This document shows positions 1-6,099 of a stretch of DNA of 8,775 bases, one piece after another. The notes beneath the pieces were generated by a model. That model had not been told where the DNA came from, did no database searches, and saw nothing but the letters and a program-made list of their open reading frames with translations. Position 1 is the stretch's first letter; each line of letters starts with the position of its first letter. Position numbers and translations under genes: made by a program. The DNA lies in the NCBI GenBank assembly GCA_002368575.1, contig DFEA01000115.1, positions 17,474 to 26,248 on the forward strand. The letters are read 5' to 3'. The DNA comes from Lachnospiraceae bacterium UBA3814. Its GTDB lineage: Bacteria; Bacillota; Clostridia; Lachnospirales; Lachnospiraceae.

Positions 1-374
1 CCTATAAGAATGACGAATCCCGCAAGGATAAGGGGATTTTGTTTTATCCATTCCAGAGCCCGCGCCATGACCGCGGGCACCTTTTTAAGCGCACGGAAAT
101 TAAGGAGCAGAGCCGTTATCCCCATAGCCGTCACCACACAGAGCCAGATATGCGCAAGCAGGGAAAGCGGCCTGTAGAATTTCATGACGGGCACGCAGAC
201 CAGGAAAAATACCGTGTAATACGCAAAGAAGCCCACGATGAGCCTTATCGGAACTGACGCACCCCTTGAGCCTTCCTCCGGCCCCTTCCTTTTACAGAGA
301 ACGACTGAGCCGAAGATAAGGTATAATATAAGATTTCCGATGACTGTAAAACAGATTACCGCTATGTCCTTCAT
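1..374 (-). CDS. Polytopic membrane protein, N-terminal part (DUF6077-like), runs off left edge
   Basis: The frame is open from an ATG at 372-374 to the window edge, giving 124 N-terminal residues beginning MKDIAVICFTVIGN. Hydrophobic segments lie near residues 5-26, 42-63, 71-91 and 114-124, so this is the front of a multi-pass inner-membrane protein. The hydrophobic pattern and several local matches parallel residues 1-130 of the upstream 440-residue protein: a first helix, a short charged loop, two close helices with a conserved AxxWL element, then a basic stretch and a PLxxL-type helix. The two are probably paralogues. From memory the pattern fits DUF6077-type membrane proteins of Clostridia; this needs a profile search. 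The ATG directly follows the TAG of the upstream gene with no spacer, and I see only a weak Shine-Dalgarno, so translation is probably coupled. Function is unknown; its place behind gmd-fcl suggests surface glycan work. Confidence 0.72.
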   Translation of the reverse strand, partial: MKDIAVICFTVIGNLILYLIFGSVVLCKRKGPEEGSRGASVPIRLIVGFFAYYTVFFLVCVPVMKFYRPLSLLAHIWLCVVTAMGITALLLNFRALKKVPAVMARALEWIKQNPLILAGFVILI

Positions 375-1697
375 CTATTTCTGCTTAAATTCATTTATAT
401 TCAGGGTATACACTGCCTCTACGGTAAGCCCGCGATCCCTGCAGACCTCATAGGCTCCCGTATCCGAAGGAGAGCTTCCGTTCAGATACCAGCTGTCAAC
501 GCTGTTCCCGTATTCCGTAATGAGATCGTAAAGGGGATTTCCGTTTTCGGCGCCTCCCCCGCCGATGACGATGAGACCGCCGTTGCTCTGCCGCACTATA
601 AAGGCTGCGGCGCGCTCCTGTCCCTCGGGGATAAATTCATAGGTGCGCAGCCCGCTGTTAAGGCTTTCCGTAAGCCCTGCCGCAGTTTCGTGAAGGCTGT
701 TTATCTTCCTGTTCAGTATAAAGATCATGCCCGAAAACAGTACGGTAACAACAAGCAGTGCGATCCCGATATTTCTTGAATTGACTATTCTGTGGTTCAT
801 ATCCTGATCCTCTTCGGGGTCCCTTGTATCCCCCTTTGTTAAATCCTTTAACCTCTCAGCTTCCCGGGCTTTTGCGGCCACAGCCGCTCTTTTTCTGTAT
901 GCGTCCGCCGAAAACCAGAGGATGAAGGGCAGTATACCGTGAACAAGAAAGGCCGTTTCCGAAAAATACGAGAGCAGCAGGGTAAACCGGCGTCCGGACC
1001 ATGACTGGTATCCGAAAATATGCAGGAGCTCAAAGATAAACATCATAAACAGACATTTTTCAGTCCTGTTCCTTTCATCCTCTTTAAACAGCTGCTTTGC
1101 AAGGCTCCATTCCAGCCCGTAATACATGGGAAGCATGATCACCGGCGCTATGGTATATATCATCGTCATGGGGTGGACCCTGACAAGCCCGGAAAGCCAG
1201 GCGTAAAGCATCATCACAGGCGACGAAGCAGATATCCGTCCGGTCTCGAAGGCAAAGGTCGCATCCCGGGCATTATCACTGACATAGGGAGCACCGATCT
1301 CAAAACAGACAAGGAAGATCACCTGGAGCAGAAAAATAAGGAACACCACCGTACCGAACAGTACGGTGAGGGGCGGCTGCCTTTTCCTTGACCTGAGCCC
1401 TGCGCGAAAGCGTCTGAAGAAGCTTGGAAACCTTCTTCTGTCCATGAACAGAAAGAAAAGCTCAAGGGTAAATATGGCAGCAAGCCAGAGTGCCCCGGCA
1501 AATTTGATGCTTGAGCCTGTAAAGGCGCAGAATTCACAGCAGATAACAAAGATAAGAAGGATCACCACCATACCCTGGGAGTAGATAGTGATAAGCTCCA
1601 TTCCGCGCTGCTTTGTAAGGGCTCTCAGGGCAAAGCCGGCTATAAAGGAAAGCAAAAAAAAGACCATGAAAAGAAGGATCGAAACCAAATGGATCAT
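375..1697 (-). CDS. Polytopic membrane protein (DUF6077-like) with degenerate metallo-beta-lactamase-like C-terminus
   Basis: This is a 440-residue protein in three blocks. Residues 1-265 are polytopic, with helices near 3-25, 40-59, 64-85, 110-132, 158-172, 175-196, 214-229 and 242-262. The DNARDATFAFETGR loop at 141-154 and the following helices recall DUF6077-type proteins. Residues 266-305 are a charged cytoplasmic linker. Residues 308-328 are one more helix, followed by a short helical stretch and a C-terminal domain at about 353-434. That domain reads like the first half of a metallo-beta-lactamase fold: AAFIVRQ strand, GGLIVIGGG, an LYDLITEYG helix, then VDSWYL. The HxHxDH ligand motif expected after it is replaced by GSSPSD (407-412), and the chain ends soon afterwards. 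The ATG has a good GGAGG site about 5-6 bases upstream and overlaps the upstream stop by 4 bp (ATGA). Function is unknown; family names are from memory. Confidence 0.8.
   Translation of the reverse strand: MIHLVSILLFMVFFLLSFIAGFALRALTKQRGMELITIYSQGMVVILLIFVICCEFCAFTGSSIKFAGALWLAAIFTLELFFLFMDRRRFPSFFRRFRAGLRSRKRQPPLTVLFGTVVFLIFLLQVIFLVCFEIGAPYVSDNARDATFAFETGRISASSPVMMLYAWLSGLVRVHPMTMIYTIAPVIMLPMYYGLEWSLAKQLFKEDERNRTEKCLFMMFIFELLHIFGYQSWSGRRFTLLLSYFSETAFLVHGILPFILWFSADAYRKRAAVAAKAREAERLKDLTKGDTRDPEEDQDMNHRIVNSRNIGIALLVVTVLFSGMIFILNRKINSLHETAAGLTESLNSGLRTYEFIPEGQERAAAFIVRQSNGGLIVIGGGGAENGNPLYDLITEYGNSVDSWYLNGSSPSDTGAYEVCRDRGLTVEAVYTLNINEFKQK
798..813 (-). promoter_or_regulatory. Possible internal ribosome binding site and ATG inside the 440-residue gene
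   Basis: An AGAGGA sequence (808-813 on the minus strand) stands 7 bases before an in-frame ATG (798-800, Met300). Translation from here would give a 141-residue protein reading MNHRIVNSRN, with one transmembrane helix and the metallo-beta-lactamase-like domain. The spacing is what a true start would have. It may be a working second start or a relic of a formerly separate gene now fused to the membrane domain. Purine-rich Asp/Glu codons could also produce such a site by chance. Confidence 0.4.
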
Positions 1698-2512
1698 AGG
1701 TCCCTCCGCCGGTAAATTTCCACATCAAGGATCGTATCGAGCAGCTCGTAGCCAAATTCTGAGGCCTTAAATTCGGGATAGTACCTCCCGGTATCCACTA
1801 TCAGGAAGTCGTAACCCTCCTTATGCCCGACATCGGTTATCCGCTTCATATCAGGAACCGAGACGGAAAACTGATCATATACGATACGTGCGCTGCCCTG
1901 AAGAGAAGCCGGGTCTCTGTTTTCCGTGTGATCATAAAGGGTGGTGAACTTGGAGCTGTACAGCTTAAAATAAGGAGAAATGGAGGGCCAGGCGATGACG
2001 GTAGTCACGCTCTCGTCCTCGGAAAGCTCCAAAAGCCTGTCCATTATCATTATATATTCCGTTTTGATATGAAGGGTATTTTCTGCCGGACTGAAATAAT
2101 CCTCAGATATGACCCTGCCTCCGCTTAAGATCACAGAAGCGGCGATAAGCCCGATAACGGCGGTACTTAACAGAAGCCTTGAGACAAAGCGCCCCGCGGT
2201 ATGCGGCTTTTCTTCCGGGGAGGCGTCAGCTGCGGGATTTTCCGAGGCAAGACATGTAAGAGCATAGGAGATACCGGTCCATACGGAAAGCAGAAAAAAC
2301 ACCGGAGGCAGAGCCCTGTGCGTCGAAAAGCTCCCGGAAGGGGTCTCCTTTTTTTCGGAGCGCTCCTCCCGGGAGGCTTCCAAAGCTGTTTTTTCCTTCC
2401 TTTGCGCAATAAGAAGAAGCAGAAGCATCGACACAAGAAACAGTACAGGAAGCTTTCCTGTACCGCGGTAATCTCTGTAAAACGATGTAACTGAACCGAA
2501 AAGCTCTTTCAC
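1694..2512 (-). CDS. Membrane protein of unknown function in the GDP-fucose operon
   Basis: This is a 272-residue protein. Hydrophobic helices lie near residues 21-36, 67-88 and 112-130, the first two separated by a strongly charged linker (about 37-66, rich in Glu, Lys and Arg). A soluble C-terminal domain follows (131-272), probably outside the membrane. It alternates strands and helices, for example VTTVIAWPSISPYFKLYS, then ARIVYDQF, then YDFLIVDTGRYYPEF and GYELLDTILDVEIYR. From memory this resembles larger membrane proteins in Lachnospiraceae surface polysaccharide loci, but I cannot assign a family with confidence. The start is a GTG directly after the fcl TAG and in the same frame. An AGGGGA site 6 bases upstream, inside the last fcl codons, supports it. 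The gene overlaps the next by 4 bp. Compared with my recollection of related proteins it is short, possibly lacking a helix where the charged linker sits. Confidence 0.72.
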   Translation of the reverse strand: MKELFGSVTSFYRDYRGTGKLPVLFLVSMLLLLLIAQRKEKTALEASREERSEKKETPSGSFSTHRALPPVFFLLSVWTGISYALTCLASENPAADASPEEKPHTAGRFVSRLLLSTAVIGLIAASVILSGGRVISEDYFSPAENTLHIKTEYIMIMDRLLELSEDESVTTVIAWPSISPYFKLYSSKFTTLYDHTENRDPASLQGSARIVYDQFSVSVPDMKRITDVGHKEGYDFLIVDTGRYYPEFKASEFGYELLDTILDVEIYRRRDL

Positions 2513-3457
2513 CTACATTCCCCTGCTGATATCCGTGTTTTCCCTGAACCAGTCATAAGCAAGCCTTATGCCTTCCTCAAGCTCGACCTTATGGAACCAC
2601 CCCAGCTCATGAAGCGCGGTAACGTCGGTAAGCTTTCTGGGAGTGCCGTCGGGCATGGACGAATCCCACACGATCTCGCCTTCAAAGCCTGTGGTGGCCT
2701 TCACGAGCTCCGCAAGCTCCTTTATGCTGATCTCCTTTCCCGTACCGATGTTCACATGGGAAAGCCCCGAATAATTTTCAAGAAGAAATACACAGGCATC
2801 CGCCATGTCATCCACGTAAAGGAACTCGCGCAGGGGGCTTCCGCTTCCCCACAGGGTCACGCTCTTATCCCCTCTCACTTTGGCCTCATGGAACTTTCTG
2901 ATCATGGCCGGAAGCACATGGGAATTGTTCAGATCGTAATTATCATGGGGACCGTAGAGATTTGTGGGCATGCAGCTGATAAAGTCATCCCCGTACTGCA
3001 TTTTAAAGAACCTGCACATTGTAAGCCCCGATATCTTGGCTATGGCATAGGCCTCGTTGGTCTTTTCAAGAGGCCCGGTAAGCAGCGCGTCCTCAGGAAT
3101 GGGCTGCGGCGCCATCCGGGGATAGATACAGGTGCTCCCGAGGAACAGAAGCTTTTCGACCCCGATATCATGCGCGCATTTGATAACGTTGCACTGTATC
3201 TGCATATTGACCCAGGCAAAATCGGCCGGGCTTGTGTTATTTGCATTGATCCCGCCGACCTTTGCCGCGGCAAGCACGACTATCTCGGGCTTTTCCTCTT
3301 CAAAGAAGGACCTGACGGCAGCCTGGTCGGTAAGGTCAAGCTCCTTATGCGTCCTTCCGATAATATTCTCATAGCCCTTGCTCTTAAGATTCCTTACGAT
3401 GGCGGAGCCGACCAGTCCTCTGTGACCCGCCACATATATTTTTGAAGCTTTATTCAT
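2513..3457 (-). CDS. fcl: GDP-L-fucose synthase (GDP-4-keto-6-deoxymannose 3,5-epimerase/4-reductase)
   Basis: This 314-residue enzyme of the extended short-chain dehydrogenase family is the usual length. It epimerises GDP-4-keto-6-deoxy-D-mannose at C3 and C5 and reduces C4 with NADPH, giving GDP-L-fucose in the cytosol. The N-terminal Rossmann motif GHRGLVGS is at residues 11-18. The catalytic Ser108, Cys110, Tyr137 and Lys141 (YAIAK) and His180 (NNSH) all appear, matching the E. coli enzyme residues offset by one. Substrate-region motifs GSGSPLREFLYVDD (204-217) and VNIGTG are intact. It also carries the name wcaG. The ATG overlaps the 3' end of gmd by 8 bp, with a GGAG about 12 bases upstream, so translation is likely coupled. 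It takes the direct product of Gmd as its substrate. The identification is firm. Confidence 0.97.
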   Translation of the reverse strand: MNKASKIYVAGHRGLVGSAIVRNLKSKGYENIIGRTHKELDLTDQAAVRSFFEEEKPEIVVLAAAKVGGINANNTSPADFAWVNMQIQCNVIKCAHDIGVEKLLFLGSTCIYPRMAPQPIPEDALLTGPLEKTNEAYAIAKISGLTMCRFFKMQYGDDFISCMPTNLYGPHDNYDLNNSHVLPAMIRKFHEAKVRGDKSVTLWGSGSPLREFLYVDDMADACVFLLENYSGLSHVNIGTGKEISIKELAELVKATTGFEGEIVWDSSMPDGTPRKLTDVTALHELGWFHKVELEEGIRLAYDWFRENTDISRGM

Positions 3458-4538
3458 TGTTATGCTTTTCTCCGTTTTGGATACGGCATTCTTCAGAGCT
3501 CATTCCCGCTATCGCTCTCATATCCGAATCCACCATCATTGCAACAAGACTTTTAAAATCGACCTTTCTCTTCCAGCCAAGCTCCTTCTCGGCCTTTGAG
3601 GGATCACCCCACAGGAATTCGACCTCAGCCGGCCTGAAATATCTGGGATTTACATCCACGAGCACCCTGCCGGTCCTTAAGTCATACCCTTTTTCGCTGA
3701 CTCCGGCACCCTTCCAGGCTATATCTATACCCACCTCCTTAAAGGCAAGCTCCACAAATTCCCGGACAGTATGGGTCTCGTTGGTGGCAAGGACGTAGTC
3801 GCCGGGCTTGTCCTGCTGAAGGATACGCCACATCCCCTCAACATAGTCGCCCGCAAAGCCCCAGTCACGCTTCGCGTCCAGATTGCCCAGCGAGAGCTTT
3901 TCTCTTTCATCGGCCATTATCGCCGCAACAGCCCTGGTGATCTTTCTGGTGACAAAGGTCTCGCCCCGTCTGGGGGATTCGTGATTAAAAAGGATACCGT
4001 TGCAGGCAAACAGATTATAGGCCTCCCTGTAATTGACAGTTATCCAGTAGGCATACAGCTTGGCGGCCCCATAGGGGCTTTTGGGATAAAACGGTGTATT
4101 TTCATTCTGGGGAGCGGTCTCCTTGAGACCTCCGAAGAGCTCGGAGGTAGAGGCCTGGTAGAACCTGCATTTCACCCCGGTTTTCTTTATAGCGTCAAGT
4201 AGCCTCAGTGTACCGATCCCGGTGGTCTCCGCGGTATACTCAGGGACCTCAAAGGAAACCGCCACATGGGACTGGGCCGCAAGGTTATAGATCTCCGTCG
4301 GCTGGATCTGCTCGATAAGCCTGTTTAGGTTGCTGGAATCGGTCAGATCTCCGTGATGGAGGAACATTGTCTTGTCTCTTACCTCCCTGTCATAGTAAAG
4401 ATGATCTATACGGTCGGTGCTGATGGTGCTGTGGCGCCTTATTATGCCATGTACCTCATAACCCTTTTCAAGCAGCAGCTCAGCCAGGTAAGAGCCGTCC
4501 TGTCCGGTAATTCCGGTTATCAATGCAACATTTCGCAT
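3450..4538 (-). CDS. gmd: GDP-mannose 4,6-dehydratase
   Basis: This 362-residue cytosolic enzyme converts GDP-D-mannose to GDP-4-keto-6-deoxy-D-mannose, the first step to GDP-L-fucose. The N-terminal nucleotide-binding motif TGITGQDGSYLAE is at residues 8-20. NLAAQSHVAVSFE (85-97), the ASTSELFG motif with Thr131 and Glu133, and Tyr156/Lys160 (YGAAK) give the complete catalytic set. NHESPRRGETFVTRKI (185-200), and the DWGFAGDYVEGMW segment near 225-237, are further hallmarks. The start ATG has a GGGGGA site 5 bases upstream. It is the first gene of the operon, behind a strong promoter at 4616-4644, and overlaps fcl by 8 bp. The last 15 or so residues (SSEECRIQNGEKHNNE) extend past the usual fold and carry the fcl ribosome binding site. 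The identification is firm. Confidence 0.98.
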   Translation of the reverse strand: MRNVALITGITGQDGSYLAELLLEKGYEVHGIIRRHSTISTDRIDHLYYDREVRDKTMFLHHGDLTDSSNLNRLIEQIQPTEIYNLAAQSHVAVSFEVPEYTAETTGIGTLRLLDAIKKTGVKCRFYQASTSELFGGLKETAPQNENTPFYPKSPYGAAKLYAYWITVNYREAYNLFACNGILFNHESPRRGETFVTRKITRAVAAIMADEREKLSLGNLDAKRDWGFAGDYVEGMWRILQQDKPGDYVLATNETHTVREFVELAFKEVGIDIAWKGAGVSEKGYDLRTGRVLVDVNPRYFRPAEVEFLWGDPSKAEKELGWKRKVDFKSLVAMMVDSDMRAIAGMSSEECRIQNGEKHNNE

Positions 4539-4615
4539 AAAAATCCCCCATACGGAAAAAATATGTTATACTTATACGATAAATACGGAAAACGCAATAG
4601 TTGACCGCGTTCACG

Positions 4616-4644
4616 AGTATAACACACATGAGCGTGGATTTCAA
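4616..4644 (-). promoter_or_regulatory. Sigma-70-type promoter for the gmd-fcl operon
   Basis: On the minus strand TTGAAA (4639-4644) is followed after exactly 17 bases by TATACT (4616-4621), preceded by TG one base upstream as in extended -10 promoters. Transcription would start near 4609, leaving a leader of about 70 bases before the gmd ATG. The -10 lies within a copy of the 9-mer CGAGTATAA that also forms half of the neighbouring palindrome. No hairpin terminator or riboswitch is obvious in the leader. Confidence 0.72.
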
Positions 4645-4663
4645 TTTATACTCGAGTATAAAT
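4644..4663. repeat. Perfect 20-bp palindrome, candidate operator between divergent genes
   Basis: ATTTATACTCGAGTATAAAT is perfectly self-complementary. It abuts the -35 box of the gmd promoter (shared base 4644) and lies just before the ribosome binding site of the plus-strand DUF212 gene. The 9-base half CGAGTATAA recurs at 4614-4622 over the gmd -10 box, 39 bp away, and its 7-base core occurs again inverted at 4566-4572. This arrangement suits a dimeric repressor or activator serving both directions. The TATACT inside it (4647-4652) might also be a -10 for the plus-strand gene, though no good -35 accompanies it. Confidence 0.55.
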
Positions 4664-4677
4664 GGAGTGTGAAAATG
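4664..4677 (+). promoter_or_regulatory. Ribosome binding site that decides the DUF212 start
   Basis: GGAG at 4664-4667 stands 7 bases before the ATG at 4675-4677. An upstream in-frame GTG at 4669 is only one base from the GGAG, too close to be used, so the ATG is preferred. Confidence 0.7.
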
Positions 4678-5142
4678 TCATTTCTGTACGATCTGTTTCA
4701 TAATTATCTGTTTATGGCGGCTGTGTTAGGATGGCTCACCGCTCAGGTCATCAAAACGGTGATTGATCTGCTGATAACGAAGGAGATAAACTGGGAAAGG
4801 ATGGTGGGCTCCGGAGGGATGCCGAGCTCGCATTCCTCTACGGTCTGTTCTCTTATGACCGCGGCGGCCTTAAAATGCGGGCCTGCCTCAAATGAATTTG
4901 CCTTCTGCGCCATCCTTGCGATAATAGTTATGTATGACGCGAGAGGTGTCCGCCGTGAGACCGGAAACCAGGCGGTGGTCCTTAATCAGATAATGGATTA
5001 CTTCACGAGTGAGCATCCCGAGAAGATAGAATTCACGGAGGATAATCTTAAGGAGCTTATAGGACATACCCCGTTTCAGGTCCTTGTCGGAGCCATTCTC
5101 GGGGTCGTGATGGGCATCATTACCTTCCCGGTGTTCAATTGA
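4675..5142 (+). CDS. Divergent PAP2 family membrane protein (DUF212, YuiD-like)
   Basis: This 155-residue integral membrane protein is the normal length for the family. Hydrophobic helices lie near residues 10-34, 57-66, 73-87 and 132-151. The family signatures are all present: GGMPSSHSS (47-55), the YDARGVRRETGNQA block (87-100), and ELIGHTPFQVLVGA near 127-140. DUF212 proteins are called divergent PAP2 because the PSSHS segment resembles the phosphatase PSGH motif; the enzymatic role of bacterial members such as B. subtilis YuiD is not established. It is transcribed divergently from gmd, sharing the palindrome-bearing intergenic region. Its 3' end overlaps the convergent DUF2752 gene by 8 bp. 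I see no convincing plus-strand -35/-10 pair, so its promoter is uncertain. Family assignment is firm and function open. Confidence 0.93.
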   Translation: MSFLYDLFHNYLFMAAVLGWLTAQVIKTVIDLLITKEINWERMVGSGGMPSSHSSTVCSLMTAAALKCGPASNEFAFCAILAIIVMYDARGVRRETGNQAVVLNQIMDYFTSEHPEKIEFTEDNLKELIGHTPFQVLVGAILGVVMGIITFPVFN

Positions 5143-5542
5143 CACATATGATGTTTCTGACGATACCCCAGCTTATTAAAAGGATCAGATAGAAAATCAG
5201 CAGCCCTTCGTTCCAGGAAGGGCTTTTTCTTTTGTTTACCGAGCGGCTCCACATGAAAATAAGCTCAAAGGCAGGAAACGGGAGAGTAATGAACAAAAAC
5301 GGGTTTGAGGAAAAGGCCGTTTTAAAGTCCAGCCGGGAAAGGGCGGTAAGCATGCCCGTAACCCCGCAGCCCGGACACTTAAAGCCCGTAACCCTGTGAA
5401 ACAGGCAGGGAATGCCAAAGCCCAGCTTCCTTACGGCAAGTATATAAACAACGGCTGCCGATGCGGCAATGAGCAGCGGCAGCCATGTTTTCTTCCGGAG
5501 CATCGTATGTACCCGGTCGCGCAATATTTCTTTAAGCTCCAT
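5135..5542 (-). CDS. DUF2752 domain membrane protein
   Basis: This is a 135-residue protein with hydrophobic helices near residues 20-36, 80-98 and 113-130. Between the first two is the DUF2752 signature: Cys46, then CPGCGVTGML with Cys56 and Cys59, just before a membrane segment. The cysteines could bind metal or form disulfides; the family's role is not established. The ATG at 5540-5542 lies inside the 3' end of the upstream DUF4234 gene (11-bp overlap) and has no Shine-Dalgarno of its own, so it is probably translated by coupling. A DUF2752 protein next to a zinc-ribbon/DUF4234 protein suggests related membrane roles. Its 3' end overlaps the DUF212 stop by 8 bp, and its codons 103-114 carry the plus-strand terminator. 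I see no terminator for this strand, so its transcripts may run antisense into the DUF212 gene. Confidence 0.88.
   Translation of the reverse strand: MELKEILRDRVHTMLRKKTWLPLLIAASAAVVYILAVRKLGFGIPCLFHRVTGFKCPGCGVTGMLTALSRLDFKTAFSSNPFLFITLPFPAFELIFMWSRSVNKRKSPSWNEGLLIFYLILLISWGIVRNIICVN
5202..5237 (+). terminator. Rho-independent terminator of the DUF212 gene, inside the opposite-strand DUF2752 gene
   Basis: AGCCCTTC (5202-5209) pairs perfectly with GAAGGGCT (5217-5224) around a 7-base loop, followed by TTTTCTTTTGTTT. This is a textbook intrinsic terminator about 60 bases past the DUF212 stop. It works in the plus direction only, since no T-tract follows the hairpin on the minus strand. The same bases encode residues 103-114 of the DUF2752 protein, including a KRK stretch that results from the T-tract. 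Confidence 0.88.
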
Positions 5543-6071
5543 ATTTGTTGACTGTATCCTGCATTAAGGCAAGATCAATGATGGTGAGACCGAAAAGCCC
5601 AAGGATAAGATACAGTATCGGGTCGTTTCCGGCTACCTGGCCGTTGTCAGCCTTGATCTTTGTGACCTCCTCGCCCTTCTTAAAGAGCCAGTATAACGCA
5701 TAGATCCCGCAGGTAACGATACTGAGAAGGATGACCATTCCGCCGCTGGTCTGAGCTTCCTCACCGGCCGTATGGCTCACGTCATCGTTCAGTACATATA
5801 TCCAGTACAGAGAAAATATCCCGCAGGTTATAATGCTTAAGATTATATAAAGAGGAATGCTTCTTTCTTTTATCATACCGCCTCCCGGATAACCTGACGA
5901 ACCTGAGCCGTAGCCGCCCGTGTCCTGCTGTGAACTGGCGTATTCGCTTCCGTAGCCGGAGCTGTCCCTGCTCTGTACATCGGAAACGTTATCCTCGGCT
6001 ATGGGTGCCCCGCAGCTCTCACAGAACCTGGAGCCATCCCTTAAAACAGCGCCGCATTTTGGACATATCAT
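5532..6071 (-). CDS. Zinc-ribbon protein with DUF4234 membrane domain
   Basis: This is a 179-residue protein. The N-terminus is a zinc ribbon: Cys3 and Cys6 (CPKC), Cys17 and Cys20 (CESC). A low-complexity Gly/Ser/Tyr/Gln linker follows at about 34-65. Three hydrophobic helices lie near 73-92, 112-130 and 152-169. The first two are an internal repeat: ILSIITCGIFSLYWIY (77-92) and LLSIVTCGIYALYWLF (115-130), the TCGI-LYW pattern of DUF4234. The family is common in Bacillota and its function is not established; a zinc ribbon ahead of it is a frequent arrangement. The ATG is preceded by a double purine-rich ribosome binding site. The gene has its own promoter at 6130-6157 and overlaps the downstream DUF2752 gene by 11 bp, so the two form one unit. 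It follows malQ on the same strand and could also receive read-through. Confidence 0.9.
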   Translation of the reverse strand: MICPKCGAVLRDGSRFCESCGAPIAEDNVSDVQSRDSSGYGSEYASSQQDTGGYGSGSSGYPGGGMIKERSIPLYIILSIITCGIFSLYWIYVLNDDVSHTAGEEAQTSGGMVILLSIVTCGIYALYWLFKKGEEVTKIKADNGQVAGNDPILYLILGLFGLTIIDLALMQDTVNKYGA

Positions 6072-6076
6072 AATAT

Positions 6077-6088
6077 CCCCTCCCTCCT
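6077..6088 (-). promoter_or_regulatory. Tandem ribosome binding site before the zinc-ribbon/DUF4234 gene
   Basis: AGGAGGGAGGGG ends 5 bases before the ATG at 6069-6071. It contains two overlapping Shine-Dalgarno matches, unusually strong for this window, and predicts high translation of the first gene of this unit. Confidence 0.75.
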
Positions 6089-6099
6089 AAGGAACACTG

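Noticed and set aside
2591..3445. Long open frame of 284 codons on the plus strand
   Set aside because: It lies entirely antisense to fcl, whose catalytic residues are all intact, and its translation shows no recognisable domain. It is a frame shadow.
4601..4624. TTGACC at 4601-4606 as the -35 of a plus-strand promoter with TATAAC at 4619-4624
   Set aside because: The spacer would be only 12 bases, and at 16-18 bases no -10-like sequence is found. The plus-strand promoter stays unassigned.
4669..4674. Upstream GTG as the start of the DUF212 gene
   Set aside because: It is one base from the GGAG ribosome binding site, too close for initiation; the ATG at 4675 has proper spacing.
5577..5840. 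The repeated TCGI-LYW segment as a recent duplication
   Set aside because: The two copies differ at many positions, and as I recall a repeated TCGI-LYW pattern is usual in DUF4234 proteins, so it is not special to this gene.
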